A stretch of 64,000 bases of DNA from Aureimonas altamirensis (GCF_001463885.1 NZ_BBWQ01000015.1:62001-126000), one strand, 5' to 3'; counted from the first letter of the stretch, positions 8,580 to 18,704 are shown. The notes: generated by a model not told the origin, from the letters alone. Made by a program: numbers and translations.

Positions 8580-9211
8580 GACAGGGAGCCTATCAGGTAG
8601 ACGAAGGAGAAGACGCCGATCCAGACGACGTCGAGGAAGTGCCAGAACATGGACAGGCACATCAGGCGGCGGCGGTTGTCGGCGATGATGCCGCGCTGGC
8701 CGATCTGCACCAGAAGGACGGTGAGCCAGATGCAGCCGAACAGGACGTGCAGGCCGTGCGTGCCGACCAGCGTGAAGAAGGCCGACAGGAAGGCGCTGCG
8801 CTGCGGGCCGGCGCCGATCTCGATCAGGTGGTGGAACTCGTAGATTTCCAGCCCCAGGAAGACGAGACCCAGAACCAGCGTGACGGCAAGCCATGCCGTC
8901 ATCGCTTTCTGCCGTGCATTCTGCATGGCGATCATGGCCATGCCGAAGGTGAGGGACGACAGAAGCAGCATCGTCGTGGCAATGGCCACGAGGTTGAGGT
9001 CGAACAGGTCGGCCCCGGACGGGCCGGCCGCGTAGGACCGGCCGTAGACGCCGAAGCAGGCGAACAGGACCGCGAAGATGAGGCAGTCGCTCATCAGGTA
9101 GATCCAGAAGCCCAGCATCGTGCCGCCGTCGGACTCGCCGTGATGCTCGTCCTCGAGGACGTAGAAATCGACGGGCTCGTTGGCGGTGGTGGCGGTGTGT
9201 GCGTTCACCAT
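8576..9211 (-). CDS. cyoC: Cytochrome bo3 ubiquinol oxidase subunit III
   Basis: A 211-residue protein with five membrane helices, the length usual for CyoC. It has FWIYLMSDCLIFAVLF in helix 1, FHHLIEIGAGPQRSAFLS, and the conserved end FWHFLDVVWIGVFSFVYL. It stabilises the oxidase complex and does not bind heme. The ATG at 9211-9209 lies four bases after the cyoB stop. Longer in-frame starts would run into cyoB and give a non-family N-terminus, so this start is preferred. Confidence 0.95.
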   Translation of the reverse strand: MVNAHTATTANEPVDFYVLEDEHHGESDGGTMLGFWIYLMSDCLIFAVLFACFGVYGRSYAAGPSGADLFDLNLVAIATTMLLLSSLTFGMAMIAMQNARQKAMTAWLAVTLVLGLVFLGLEIYEFHHLIEIGAGPQRSAFLSAFFTLVGTHGLHVLFGCIWLTVLLVQIGQRGIIADNRRRLMCLSMFWHFLDVVWIGVFSFVYLIGSLS

Positions 9212-9215
9212 CGTG

Positions 9216-11219
9216 TCAGGCTCCGGCTGCGAGGGCTTTGGTGCGGCGGTTTTCTTCCTCGGCCACCGTGTCGACGGGGATGTAATAATCCCAGTCGTAG
9301 TTGAAGGTGTGCGCGATGGCGACGACGAGGATCGCCGCGAAGCTGACGGCTGCAAGCCACCAGATGTACCAGACCATCGCGAAGCCGAAGGCCAGGGCCA
9401 GACCCGACAGGATGATGCCCGTGCCGGTGTTGCGCGGCATGTGGATGGGCATGAAGCCCTTGGCCGGGCGCTGGTGGCCGCGCCGCTTCATGTCCCACCA
9501 CGCATCCTGATCGTAGACGACGGGGGCGAAGGCGAAGTTGTAGGCCGGCGGCGGCGACGACGTCGCCCACTCCAGCGTGCGGCCGCCCCACGGGTCGCCC
9601 GTCACATCCTTGAGCTGTTCGCGGTTGCGGATGCTGACATATATCTGCACCAGGAACGAGGCGATGCCGATGGCGATCAGCACCGCGCCGAAGGCGGCGA
9701 TGACGAACCATATCTGCAGCGAAGGATCGTCGAAATGGTTGACGCGGCGGGTAACGCCCATCAGCCCCAGCACGTAGAGCGGGGTGAAGGCAAACCAGTA
9801 GCCGGCCAGCCAGAACCAGAAGCTCATCTTGCCCCAGAACGGATCCAGCCGGAAACCGAATGCCTTGGGGAACCAGTAGTTGATACCGGCAAAGAGGCCG
9901 AAGACGACGCCGCCGATGATGACGTTATGGAAGTGCGCCACCAGGAACAGCGAGTTGTGCAGCACGAAGTCGGCCGGCGGAACGGCCAGCAGCACGCCCG
10001 TCATGCCGCCCACGGTAAAGGTGACCATGAAGCCCACTGTCCACAGCATCGGCACGTCGAAGCGGATGCGGCCCCGATACATGGTGAACAGCCAGTTGAA
10101 TATCTTGGCCCCTGTCGGGATCGAGATGATCATGGTGGTGATGCCGAAGAACGAGTTGACCGTCGCCCCGGCGCCCATGGTGAAGAAGTGGTGCAGCCAC
10201 ACCAGGTAGGAAAGAATGGTGATGACGACCGTGGCGTAGACCATCGACACGTAGCCGAAGAGGCGCTTGCCGGAATAGGTCGACACGACTTCCGAGAAGA
10301 TGCCGAACACCGGCAGGATAAGGATGTAGACTTCCGGGTGGCCCCAGATCCACACGAGGTTCACGTACATCATCGGATTGCCGCCGAGATCGTTCGTGAA
10401 GAAGTTCGTGCCGACATAGCGGTCGAGCGTCAGAAGCGTGATGACGACGGTCAGCACCGGGAAGGACGCGACGATGAGCACGTTGGTGCACAGCGACGTC
10501 CAGGTGAAGATGGGCATCTGCATCATGCCCATGCCCTTGGCGCGCATCTTGACGATGGTCACGATGAGGTTGATGCCGGACAGGGTCGTGCCGATGCCCG
10601 CGATCTGTAGTGCCCAGAGGTAGTAATCCACACCGACGCCGGGACTGTAGGCAGCCCCCGACAAGGGCGGGTAGGCCAGCCAGCCGGTGCGGGCGAACTC
10701 GCCGACGAACAGCGACACCATCACCAGGGCGGCGCCGGCGGCCGTCAGCCAGAAGGACAGATTGTTGAGGAAGGGAAAGGCGACGTCGCGCGCGCCGATC
10801 TGCAGCGGCATGACGTAGTTCATCAGGCCCGTCACCAGCGGCATGGCGACGAAGAAGATCATGATGACGCCGTGCGCGGTGAAGATCTGGTCGTAATGGT
10901 GCGGCGGCAGGAAGCCTTCATTGGCGCCGAAGGCCATGGCCTGCTGCGCGCGCATCAGCAGCGCATCCGAAAAGCCGCGCAAGAGCATCACGATGGCCAG
11001 GATCACGTACATGATGCCGATCTTCTTGTGATCGACCGACGTGAACCACTCTTTCCACAGATAGCCCCAGAGACGATATTTGGTCAGGGCATATATCAGC
11101 GCCAGCCCAAGGACGGCGACGCCGGCGAAGGTCGTCACCAGGATTGGGTCGTAATAGGGGATCGCTCCGAGGCTGAGACGCCCGAAGATCAGTTCCATAA
11201 GGCCCGTATTGGATTCCAT
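9216..11219 (-). CDS. cyoB: Cytochrome bo3 ubiquinol oxidase subunit I
   Basis: The 667-residue catalytic subunit of the heme-copper quinol oxidase, of full length. The low-spin heme ligand is at His116 ([11 protein letters not shown]); the CuB site is in [12 protein letters not shown] near residue 290, with the Tyr cross-link position of the proton-pumping A-type oxidases, plus a downstream His pair (WLHHFF); HFHNVIIGG supplies the remaining heme ligands. The quinone-site element [10 protein letters not shown] is present near residue 62. It reduces oxygen to water using ubiquinol and pumps protons. No cyoE heme O synthase is seen in this operon, so that gene must be elsewhere. Confidence 0.97.
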   Translation of the reverse strand: MESNTGLMELIFGRLSLGAIPYYDPILVTTFAGVAVLGLALIYALTKYRLWGYLWKEWFTSVDHKKIGIMYVILAIVMLLRGFSDALLMRAQQAMAFGANEGFLPPHHYDQIFTAHGVIMIFFVAMPLVTGLMNYVMPLQIGARDVAFPFLNNLSFWLTAAGAALVMVSLFVGEFARTGWLAYPPLSGAAYSPGVGVDYYLWALQIAGIGTTLSGINLIVTIVKMRAKGMGMMQMPIFTWTSLCTNVLIVASFPVLTVVITLLTLDRYVGTNFFTNDLGGNPMMYVNLVWIWGHPEVYILILPVFGIFSEVVSTYSGKRLFGYVSMVYATVVITILSYLVWLHHFFTMGAGATVNSFFGITTMIISIPTGAKIFNWLFTMYRGRIRFDVPMLWTVGFMVTFTVGGMTGVLLAVPPADFVLHNSLFLVAHFHNVIIGGVVFGLFAGINYWFPKAFGFRLDPFWGKMSFWFWLAGYWFAFTPLYVLGLMGVTRRVNHFDDPSLQIWFVIAAFGAVLIAIGIASFLVQIYVSIRNREQLKDVTGDPWGGRTLEWATSSPPPAYNFAFAPVVYDQDAWWDMKRRGHQRPAKGFMPIHMPRNTGTGIILSGLALAFGFAMVWYIWWLAAVSFAAILVVAIAHTFNYDWDYYIPVDTVAEEENRRTKALAAGA

Positions 11220-11273
11220 GGCTCGGTTCGTTCCTTGCGCGTTCGGGTACGGGCCGCCGGCCCGGCGGTCTTT

Positions 11274-12527
11274 TTAGTTGAGCTGGTCCGGTGCGGCGGT
11301 ACCCGTGTCCGGGTTGTCGCCGCGCGGGCCTTCATGAGGTGCGGTATCGCCGCTTTCCGTTTCGTCGGAGCGCGGCAGGCGGTCGGTGGCAGGGAAGGTG
11401 GCGCCGGGCGCCTCCGCACCATCGCCCGCGCCCGCCCCCGCACCGGCATAGCCGGACGAGCCATGGCCGTGCTGCGTGCCGTGGATGCGGTTGGCATCGT
11501 ACATCAGCCGGTCCATGTTGCTGAGGCTGTCGATGCCGCCGCCGCCCTGCATGTCGATGTGCATCATCTCGTCGGCGCACATGCGGCCGGGTTCGACGCA
11601 CATGTTCAGGACGGCCTGGAACAGGCCGGGATCCACCTCCGAGAAGTAATGGACCGGCTCGAGCTCGCTGGGTTGCTCGACTTCCATGTAGCGCTCGCGC
11701 GTCAGCGGCTGGCCCTCGGCGCGCACCCGCTCCACCCATGCGTCGAAATCGCCGTCCGACAGGCCGAGGAACTGAAAGTGCATGTTGGAGAAGCCGGAGC
11801 CGGAATAGTTGGAGGCGATGCCCTGGTAGGTCCCCTCCTGGTTGATGACGGCGTGAAGCTGCGTCTGCATGCCCGGCATGGCGTAGATCATGCCCGACAT
11901 CGCCGGGATGTAGAACGAGTTCATGATGGACGAGGAGGTGAGCCGGAAGTTGATCGGCGTATCCACCGGCGCCGCCAGCTGGTTGACGGTCGCGATGCCG
12001 AGCTCGGGGTAGATGAACATCCATTTCCAGTCGAGCGCGACCACCTGAACGGTGATCGTCGGGGTCTCTTCCGTCACCGGGCGATCCGGCCCGATGCGGC
12101 TGAGCGGACGGTAGGGATCGAGCAGATGGGTGAACAGCCACGTCATCGCGCCGAGCGCGATGATGATAAGAAGCGGCGCCGTCCAGATGATGACTTCGAG
12201 CTTGGTGGAGTGGTTCCAGTCCGGATCGTAATCGTGCCGCTTCGCGCTGGCGCGATAGCGCCATGCGAAGAACAGCGTGAAGACGATCACCGGTATGATG
12301 ATCAGCAGCATCAGGCCCGTCGACCAGAGGATCAGGTTTGCCTGGCGCGAGGCGACGTCACCGGCCGGGTTCATGACGATCATGTTGCAGCCGCCGAGGA
12401 ACAGCAGCGGCAACAGGAGAAGAAGGCGGAACGGTTTCGAAGGCAAATCTTGAGTCCCCGGCCTGAGCGTCTGGTAGCCTGCCTGTAAGTCTTTGGCGGC
12501 TGGTGAGGGATTGGACGTTTTGTCCAC
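11274..12527 (-). CDS. cyoA: Cytochrome bo3 ubiquinol oxidase subunit II (lipoprotein)
   Basis: Quinol oxidase subunit II with a lipoprotein signal ending in LFLGGC and two membrane helices. The periplasmic cupredoxin domain has NSFYIPAMSGMIYAMPGM and lacks the Cys pair of a CuA site, as expected for a quinol oxidase. The coordinates use GTG 12527, which leaves an unusual 34-residue hydrophilic leader before the signal peptide; TTG at 12446-12444 would give a normal short lipoprotein signal and may be the true start. The last 80 or so residues are low-complexity Gly/Ala/Asp-rich and exceed the usual CyoA length. It is the first gene of the cyoABCD-surf1-sco operon. Confidence 0.93.
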   Translation of the reverse strand: MDKTSNPSPAAKDLQAGYQTLRPGTQDLPSKPFRLLLLLPLLFLGGCNMIVMNPAGDVASRQANLILWSTGLMLLIIIPVIVFTLFFAWRYRASAKRHDYDPDWNHSTKLEVIIWTAPLLIIIALGAMTWLFTHLLDPYRPLSRIGPDRPVTEETPTITVQVVALDWKWMFIYPELGIATVNQLAAPVDTPINFRLTSSSIMNSFYIPAMSGMIYAMPGMQTQLHAVINQEGTYQGIASNYSGSGFSNMHFQFLGLSDGDFDAWVERVRAEGQPLTRERYMEVEQPSELEPVHYFSEVDPGLFQAVLNMCVEPGRMCADEMMHIDMQGGGGIDSLSNMDRLMYDANRIHGTQHGHGSSGYAGAGAGAGDGAEAPGATFPATDRLPRSDETESGDTAPHEGPRGDNPDTGTAAPDQLN

Positions 12528-12651
12528 CCCACACCCCTTTGACCTCGATGCGCGCGTGCGACTATTGGGCAGTGATGGAAAGCATTATAGGCTGTCTGCG
12601 GAACCGATACAGCCCAGCGTCTATTCCGGAATATCTGAAGGAGGCTCGTGC

Positions 12652-14019
12652 ATGAGCTCGACTACCGCGCAGACGGGTTCATCGACGCAGACGGAACGTC
12701 ATGCGCGGCAGGCTTCCGGGGGTAATGACCACCGGTCGCACGTGTCGCCCGGCGAAATGGCGCTCGCCGTCATCATCGGCCGTTCGTCCGAGGCGTTTGA
12801 CTTCTTCGTCTTCGGCATAGCCTGCGTGCTCGTGTTTCCGGCCATCGTGTTTCCCTTTGCCGATCCGGTGGTGGGCACGATCTATTCCTTCGCCGTGTTC
12901 AGCCTTGCCTTCATCGCCCGTCCGATCGGCTCCATCGTGTTCATGGCGATCGACCGAGAGCATGGGCGCAGCACGAAGCTGACCATCGCGCTGTTCCTTC
13001 TGGGCGGCTCCACCGCCGCCATCGCCTTCCTGCCGGGTTACAATACGATCGGCGCATATGCGATCGCCGCGCTCATCCTGTTCCGGCTGGGGCAGGGCTT
13101 TGCGCTCGGCGGCGCCTATGACGGGCTTGCGTCCCTTCTCGCGCTGAACGCACCGGAGCGCCATCGCGCCTGGTATGCGATGATGCCGCAGCTTGGCGCG
13201 CCCATCGGCTTCATCATCGCCAGCGGCCTGTTCGCCTTCTTCTATCTCAACCTGTCGGAGGGCGACTTCCAGGGCTGGGGATGGCGCTATCCGTTCTTCG
13301 TCGCCTTCACCATCAATGTGGTGGCGCTGTTCGCCAAGCTGCGCCTGATCGCCACGCCGGAATATGCGGAACTCTACGAGAGCACGCATCTGGCGCCGAC
13401 ACGCGTATCCAAGCTGGTGGAAAGCCGGGGCACGGAAGTCATCGTCGGCGCCTTCGTGCCGCTGGCCAGCTTCGCGCTGTTCCACCTCGTCACGATTTTC
13501 CCGATCTCCTACATCGAGCTCTATTCCAACCGTTCCATCGGCGAATTCTTGCTGACGCAGCTCGCCGGCGCGGGCATCGCGCTCATCTGCGTGATGGCGT
13601 CCGGCTCGATCGCCGACCGCATCGGCCGGCGCAAGCATCTTGGCTACTGCGCCGCGGCCATCGCTGTCTTCAGCGTCGCGACGCCATTCCTGTTTGCCGC
13701 CGGCTATCCCGGCCAGACGGCCTTCATCCTGATCGGATTCGCCTTGCTGGGCCTGTCGCACGGGCAGGCGGCCGGCGCGGTCGCATCCAACTTCACCAAC
13801 TACGACCGCTATACGGGTTCGGCCATCACATCCGACCTGTCATGGCTGATCGGCGCCGGCTTTGCGCCGCTCGTCGCGCTGCTTCTGACGTCGCGGTTCG
13901 GCGTCGGCGCCATCGGACTGTATCTGATGTCCGGTGCGATCTGCACGCTCGTGGCCCTATGGTTCAACCGCAACCGCCGCGCCAACGAAATGTCCGGGCC
14001 GTCTCCGGACGGCGTCTGA
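12652..14019 (+). CDS. MFS transporter, metabolite:H+ symporter (MHS) family
   Basis: A 455-residue, 12-helix major facilitator protein. It carries the MHS-family elements FDFFVFGIACVLVFPAIVF in helix 1, ARPIGSIVF with a following DREHGRSTKL loop, and GQGFALGGAYDG in the region of helix 4-5. Relatives import citrate, alpha-ketoglutarate, proline or betaine; the substrate here cannot be told. The chosen ATG at 12652 has a strong GAAGGAGG ribosome site; longer in-frame versions would overlap the cyoA promoter region. It is divergent from cyoA and converges on regA, 19 bases apart. Confidence 0.88.
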   Translation: MSSTTAQTGSSTQTERHARQASGGNDHRSHVSPGEMALAVIIGRSSEAFDFFVFGIACVLVFPAIVFPFADPVVGTIYSFAVFSLAFIARPIGSIVFMAIDREHGRSTKLTIALFLLGGSTAAIAFLPGYNTIGAYAIAALILFRLGQGFALGGAYDGLASLLALNAPERHRAWYAMMPQLGAPIGFIIASGLFAFFYLNLSEGDFQGWGWRYPFFVAFTINVVALFAKLRLIATPEYAELYESTHLAPTRVSKLVESRGTEVIVGAFVPLASFALFHLVTIFPISYIELYSNRSIGEFLLTQLAGAGIALICVMASGSIADRIGRRKHLGYCAAAIAVFSVATPFLFAAGYPGQTAFILIGFALLGLSHGQAAGAVASNFTNYDRYTGSAITSDLSWLIGAGFAPLVALLLTSRFGVGAIGLYLMSGAICTLVALWFNRNRRANEMSGPSPDGV

Positions 14020-14038
14020 CCGCCAGGCTTGCGGCAGG

Positions 14039-14569
14039 TCAGCGAACCTGCCGCTTTTCCAGTTTGCGTGCCAGCGTGCGGCGATGCATGCCAAGGCGCC
14101 GCGCCGTTTCCGAGATATTGAAATCGGCATCCACCAGGGTCTGGTGGATGCGTTCCCATTCCAGGTTCTTCAGCGATGTCGGACGTCCGTCCACGGCAAC
14201 GCTGGCATCGCCTTCGTCGCGGTCGAAGGCGTGCTCGATGTCGTCGGTGTTGGCCGGCTTCGGCAGATAATGGCTTGCACCGAGCTTTACCGCCTCGACG
14301 GCGGTGGCGATGCTGGCAAAACCCGTCAGCACCACGATGCGCATTTCGGGGTCGTGCGCATGCAGGCGCTTGACGCAATCGAGGCCCGATCGGCCGACGA
14401 GCTTCAAATCGACGACCGCGAAATCCGGCGATGCGCCGGCCAGGAAATGCTCCATGGCATCGTAGTCCGCGACATGCGTGACCTGGTATTCGCGCCGCTC
14501 GAAGGAGCGCTTCAGCGCTTTTGCAAGCGCCATGTCGTCCTCGACGATCAGTAATGAACCCTTGGACAC
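14039..14569 (-). CDS. regA: RegA/PrrA/ActR family redox response regulator
   Basis: A 176-residue response regulator of the length usual for RegA. The receiver domain has the acidic pair in LLIVEDD, phospho-acceptor Asp54 (AVVDLKL) and the Lys in LPKPAN. After a short linker, the C-terminal Fis-type helix-turn-helix reads ISETARRLGMHRRTLARKL, nearly the invariant RegA signature. It activates or represses respiratory, carbon- and nitrogen-fixation genes according to redox state. The GTG start lies two bases after the regB stop. The nearby cyo operon is a natural target, since RegA controls terminal oxidases in relatives; this is inference. Confidence 0.94.
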   Translation of the reverse strand: MSKGSLLIVEDDMALAKALKRSFERREYQVTHVADYDAMEHFLAGASPDFAVVDLKLVGRSGLDCVKRLHAHDPEMRIVVLTGFASIATAVEAVKLGASHYLPKPANTDDIEHAFDRDEGDASVAVDGRPTSLKNLEWERIHQTLVDADFNISETARRLGMHRRTLARKLEKRQVR

Positions 14570-14571
14570 GT

Positions 14572-15855
14572 CTACTGCCCTTTCGCGATGGAAGCCAAAG
14601 GCAGGCGGAGGACGACGGTTGTGCCGCCGCCATCGCCTGCATTCTGCGCTTCGAGCGTTCCGCCCAGCTTGCGCACGACATTGCTGACAAGGAACAGTCC
14701 AAGCCCGGCGCCCGGACGCCCCTTGGTGGAAACATAGGGTCGACCGAGCGATTCCAGAACCTCGGGCGAAAAACCGGGCCCATCGTCCGAAACGGTGGCC
14801 AGCACGTCGTCTCCATCGCGCAGCAGGGTAACCGTGATGGTGCGGCGCGACGCTTCGAGCGCATTGTCGAGCAGGTTGAAAACCACCTGGCGCAGCGCAA
14901 GGTCGGAAACCATCGGCTGGTCGGGGGCGAAGTCGTTGAAATAGGTCAGCCGTCTTGCCGCCCCGACGCGGCTCCAGTCGGCGATCAGATCGTCGAAGAA
15001 GGTGCGGACGGTGGTTCGCACCGTGCCTTCGCCGCGCGTCTGCCCGGCCGAGGTAAGGATGCTGGATACGATGGTCTTGCACCGGTCGAGCTGGGCTTCC
15101 GCCTCTTCCAGCTCTTCCAGCAACCCTGGGTCGGAGGCAAAGCCGTCGGCCCGGCGCCAGTCGTTCATGATGACCGACAGCGTCGCCAGCGGTGTGCCGA
15201 GCTCGTGGGCGGCGCCGGACGCCAGAAGGCCGATGCGCACGATATGGTCTTCCTCCACAGCCTGCCGACGCAGCTCTGCAACGCGGGCATCGCGGGCCGC
15301 AAGGTTGCCGTTGATCCGGATGATCAGGTAGGTCAGCAAAACCGCAACCAGCAGGAAGCAGATGAACAGCCCCTGCACGTGCAGGCTCGCGATGGCAAGC
15401 TCGCCGTCATGGGGAATGTCGATCGGCCGGTAGAAGACCGACAGCGCGACGAAGCACCCGGTGGCGACCACCACGAGCGCCCACGCGTATGAGCCGGCCA
15501 GCAGCACCGCGCCGATGATGACCTGCAGCAGGAACAGCGAGATGAACGGGTTGAGGGCCCCGCCGCTGAGATAGAGCTGGGCGCTGAGCGCCGTCACGTC
15601 CAGCAACAGTTGCGAGAACAACTCGCGGTTGGATACGGCGGGGCTGCGCTGGTAGCGCAGGAAGCTGGCGATGTTGACCGCCGCCAGGAGCGCCAGCACC
15701 GAGCCCATCTCCTGCATGGGCAGGCCGATGCCGAGCCGGAAGTGGACGAACAGGATGGTGAACACCTGGCCGACGACGGCGATCCAGCGAAGCTGGATCA
15801 GCAGCAAGAGGTTGCTGCGGTTGGCGACCTCCGTCGCAGAACTCTGGGGCCGCAT
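14572..15855 (-). CDS. regB: RegB/PrrB/ActS family redox sensor histidine kinase
   Basis: A 427-residue membrane kinase. Six membrane helices span residues 15-180 and contain the quinone-binding element GGALNPF at 98-104. The phospho-acceptor is His218 in GAAHELGTPLATLSV, and the redox-active Cys259 sits in DRCKTIVSSIL, both hallmark RegB features. N, G1 and G2 ATP motifs follow (NLLDNALEAS, DDGPGF, GLGLFL). It senses the quinone pool and phosphorylates RegA, encoded immediately downstream. ATG 15855 was chosen over a longer start because it gives the usual RegB N-terminus. In Rhodobacter, senC lies between these genes; here a sco gene is in the cyo operon instead. Confidence 0.95.
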   Translation of the reverse strand: MRPQSSATEVANRSNLLLLIQLRWIAVVGQVFTILFVHFRLGIGLPMQEMGSVLALLAAVNIASFLRYQRSPAVSNRELFSQLLLDVTALSAQLYLSGGALNPFISLFLLQVIIGAVLLAGSYAWALVVVATGCFVALSVFYRPIDIPHDGELAIASLHVQGLFICFLLVAVLLTYLIIRINGNLAARDARVAELRRQAVEEDHIVRIGLLASGAAHELGTPLATLSVIMNDWRRADGFASDPGLLEELEEAEAQLDRCKTIVSSILTSAGQTRGEGTVRTTVRTFFDDLIADWSRVGAARRLTYFNDFAPDQPMVSDLALRQVVFNLLDNALEASRRTITVTLLRDGDDVLATVSDDGPGFSPEVLESLGRPYVSTKGRPGAGLGLFLVSNVVRKLGGTLEAQNAGDGGGTTVVLRLPLASIAKGQ

Positions 15856-15989
15856 GGCATCGCACCTTTGATATCTGCCGGCGTGGCAGGGCATGGCGCA
15901 ATTGCCGGCGCTTGTCAAAAGCCAAGGCTACCTTGAACGGCGATGGGGGAAAGGCGCGTCGAAAGGGGCACGCATCGACGTGAAGGCGA

Positions 15990-16013
15990 GAAATAGTCTA
16001 TTATTTTCATGTA
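15990..16013. promoter_or_regulatory. AT-rich imperfect dyad upstream of the ssuD-like operon
   Basis: GAAATA at 15990-15995 faces TATTTTC at 16002-16008, followed by ATGTA, in an AT-rich island about 83 bp before the monooxygenase start. It resembles the dyad upstream of msuE at 25724-25749 in sequence and order (TCTAT core, ATTTT, ATGTA). A LysR-type site of the sulfur-starvation kind is a possibility. Confidence 0.45.
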
Positions 16014-16095
16014 CAATAACGGTAATTCTTGCCTCGTCCTCTCCGGGTTCCAGCCGCTAGGCTGGCGGCACCGTCCATTTTTCGGAAGAGAGTTC

Positions 16096-17271
16096 ATGTC
16101 GACTGCCGAGCCCCAGCGCATCAAGGTTCTATGGTTCCTGCCGACGCATGGTGACAGCCGCTACCTCGGCACGTCGGAAGGCGGGCGTGCGGTCGACCTT
16201 CCTTATCTTTCGCAGGTTGCGCGTGCGGCGGACCAACTGGGCTATTACGGCGTGCTCCTGCCCACCGGCCGCTCCTGCGAGGATAGCTGGGTGACGGCGT
16301 CGGCCCTGGTGCCCCTGACTGAGCGCCTGCGCTTTCTGGTTGCCGTGCGGCCGGGCCTGCAGTCGCCCACTTTGGCCGCCCGCATGACGGCCACGCTGGA
16401 CCGGTTCTCCGGCGGGCGATTGCTGATCAACGTCGTCACCGGTGGCGATCCGGTCGAGAATGGCGGCGACGGCATCTTCCAGTCGCATGCCGAGCGCTAC
16501 GAGATCACCGAAGAGTTCCTGCATATCTACAAGGCGGTCCTGTCCGGCGAGACCGTCGAGCACGAGGGCAAGCATTTCCGCATTTCCGATGGGCGGCTTC
16601 TGTTTCCGCCGCACCAGACACCGCATCCTCCGCTCTACTTCGGCGGCTCGTCCGACGCGGGTATCGACGTGGCCTCCCGCACGATCGATAAATACCTGAC
16701 CTGGGGCGAGCCGCCGGAGGCGGTGGAGCGCAAGGTGGACACCGTCCGCGAGGCGGCGGCGAAGGCCGGCCGTGAGGTGACCTTCGGCATCCGCTTGCAT
16801 GTCATCGTGCGCGATACGACGCAAAAGGCCTGGGCCGCCGCCGATGAGCTGATCAGTCGGCTGGACGATGCGACCATCGCCTCGGCGCAGCAGATCTTTG
16901 CGCGGATGGACTCGGTCGGTCAGAGCCGCATGAGCGCCCTGCACAAGGGTGACCGCTCGCGGCTGGAAGTGAGCCCGAATCTCTGGGCGGGGGTGGGCCT
17001 GGTGCGCGGTGGTGCGGGCACGGCGCTGGTGGGCGACCCGGATACGGTAGCCGAGCGGATGGACGCCTACCGGCGGCTTGGCATCGACACGTTCATCATG
17101 TCCGGCTATCCTCATCTGGAAGAAGCCTACACATTCGGAGAACTGGTCTTGCCCAGGCTGCCGCTCGACCACGCCATACCGGGGCGCGACCAGTCGGTGA
17201 ACACCGGGCCCTTCGGCGAGACCATCGCCGGCTCCGAACGGCCGGCCGCCCGCAGCGCGAGCGCCTCCTGA
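16096..17271 (+). CDS. FMNH2-dependent alkanesulfonate monooxygenase (SsuD type)
   Basis: A 391-residue flavin-dependent monooxygenase close to the SsuD length of about 380. Family elements include [15 protein letters not shown] at the N-terminus, [10 protein letters not shown] near residue 56, [16 protein letters not shown] near residue 105 and [12 protein letters not shown] near residue 180. It uses FMNH2 and oxygen to split the C-S bond of sulfonates, releasing sulfite. FMNH2 would come from the MsuE-type reductase encoded at 25106-25663. ATG 16096 follows GAAGAGAG. It is first in a two-gene operon with the flavoprotein that starts two bases after its stop. The exact sulfonate is unknown; SfnG (dimethylsulfone) is a related alternative. 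Confidence 0.9.
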   Translation: MSTAEPQRIKVLWFLPTHGDSRYLGTSEGGRAVDLPYLSQVARAADQLGYYGVLLPTGRSCEDSWVTASALVPLTERLRFLVAVRPGLQSPTLAARMTATLDRFSGGRLLINVVTGGDPVENGGDGIFQSHAERYEITEEFLHIYKAVLSGETVEHEGKHFRISDGRLLFPPHQTPHPPLYFGGSSDAGIDVASRTIDKYLTWGEPPEAVERKVDTVREAAAKAGREVTFGIRLHVIVRDTTQKAWAAADELISRLDDATIASAQQIFARMDSVGQSRMSALHKGDRSRLEVSPNLWAGVGLVRGGAGTALVGDPDTVAERMDAYRRLGIDTFIMSGYPHLEEAYTFGELVLPRLPLDHAIPGRDQSVNTGPFGETIAGSERPAARSASAS

Positions 17272-17273
17272 CC

Positions 17274-18704
17274 GTGGGCGGCGGCCATCGCGGCGTCATC
17301 ATCGTCGGCGGCGGTTTCAGCGGAGCCGCCATCGCCTATCATCTGTGCCGCATGCCCCATCTGGCAGGACTGCCGATCCGGATCGTGGAGCCGAGGGCTT
17401 GGCTGGGTTGCGGGTTGGCCTACTCGGCCACCGATCCCGCCCACCGCATCAACGTGCCGGCCGCGCGGATGAGCCTGCTTCCCGACGAGCCCGGCCATTT
17501 CCAGGATTGGCTGGATGCCGGCGCCGCCTGCCGGGACGACCCGGCCGCATGCTGGCCGGCAACCGGCGCGCTCTTTCCGCAGCGCGGGATTTTCGGCCGC
17601 TACGTGGCGGAACAGCTCGCCCCCTTCGTGGCGGACGGGCGTGTGCGGCACCTGCGGCAATGGGCGGTGCAGGCAAGCCGCGATCGCGACGGCTGGGATG
17701 TGAAGCTGTCGGACGGATCGTCGGCCAGGGCGGAGCTGCTGATCCTTGCCGCAACGCATCCGCGCCCCGGCACGCCCACGCCGCTGGCGGCCATTGCCGG
17801 CGCGCCGGCCTATGTCGCAGACCCCTATGCGGAGGGCGCGCTCGATTCCATTGCAGACGATGCGCGCATCCTGATCGTCGGATCGGGTCTGACGGCCGCC
17901 GACATGGTGGCAACCCTGGACGGGCGCGGTCATCGCGGAGAGATCCTGTGCCTGTCGCGCAACGGGCTGCGCTCCCGGGGGCATTGCGTGCAAACCGGCA
18001 CGTGGACGGCCGATTTCCGCGCGGCGGCGGCACAGGGTGCGGGGCCGCTGGTTGCGGCCATCCGGCAGGAGATTTCCCGTGCGGCCAAGGCCGGCGCGCC
18101 CTGGCAATGGGTGATGGATCATGTGCGCGACAGCGGGCCGGATTTATGGACAGCGCTGGCCCCCGCCGAGCGGATCCGGCTTGTGCGGCGGCTGCGCGCC
18201 TTCTGGGATGTGCATCGCTTTCGCATCGCGCCGCAGGTGGAGGCCGTGCTGGACAAACGCGAACGGGCAGGGACGTTTCGCCATGTCGCCGCGCGGCTGG
18301 TTGCCAGCGCCGCGACAGACGACGGGCTCGAGGTGCGCTACCGCCAGCGCGGCGAAAGCCAAATGCGGACAGGTCTCTTCGATGCCGTCATCAATACGAC
18401 CGGCCCGTCGCATGGCGACATCCTGTCCGGCGAAGGGCTGCCCGCACGCCTGGCGGCAGCCGGATTGCTGCGGCCGGATCCGACGCGCCTCGGTATCGAA
18501 ACCGACCGGTCGGGCCGGGCCATTGCGGCGGACGGACGCGTCCAGCCGGATCTTCTGATCGGCGGTCCGCTGGCGCGCGGAACCTTCGGCGAGCTGATGG
18601 GGCTTCCCGAAGTGTCGCGCTATGCGAAGGCCGTGGCGGACAGTGCGGCCGACCGCCTGTCACCCTTGCCGAACAGCTTGTTGCGCAGCGTGCCGGGCGT
18701 ATAG
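17274..18704 (+). CDS. FAD/NAD(P)-binding oxidoreductase
   Basis: A 476-residue cytoplasmic flavoprotein with a dinucleotide-binding motif at residues 8-16 (IIVGGGFSG), the substrate-side elements GCGLAYS and HRINVPAARM near residue 50, and a second nucleotide motif IVGSGLTAADM near residue 202. This is the pattern of the FAD-NAD(P)-binding (HpnW-like) family of hydroxylase-like proteins often found in sulfur-assimilation clusters. GTG 17274 starts two bases after the upstream stop, so translation is coupled. Its last 85 coding bases overlap the last 85 bases of the convergent NtaA-type gene. The reaction is not known; a role in oxidising or reducing a sulfur compound is inferred from context. 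Confidence 0.78.
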   Translation: MGGGHRGVIIVGGGFSGAAIAYHLCRMPHLAGLPIRIVEPRAWLGCGLAYSATDPAHRINVPAARMSLLPDEPGHFQDWLDAGAACRDDPAACWPATGALFPQRGIFGRYVAEQLAPFVADGRVRHLRQWAVQASRDRDGWDVKLSDGSSARAELLILAATHPRPGTPTPLAAIAGAPAYVADPYAEGALDSIADDARILIVGSGLTAADMVATLDGRGHRGEILCLSRNGLRSRGHCVQTGTWTADFRAAAAQGAGPLVAAIRQEISRAAKAGAPWQWVMDHVRDSGPDLWTALAPAERIRLVRRLRAFWDVHRFRIAPQVEAVLDKRERAGTFRHVAARLVASAATDDGLEVRYRQRGESQMRTGLFDAVINTTGPSHGDILSGEGLPARLAAAGLLRPDPTRLGIETDRSGRAIAADGRVQPDLLIGGPLARGTFGELMGLPEVSRYAKAVADSAADRLSPLPNSLLRSVPGV

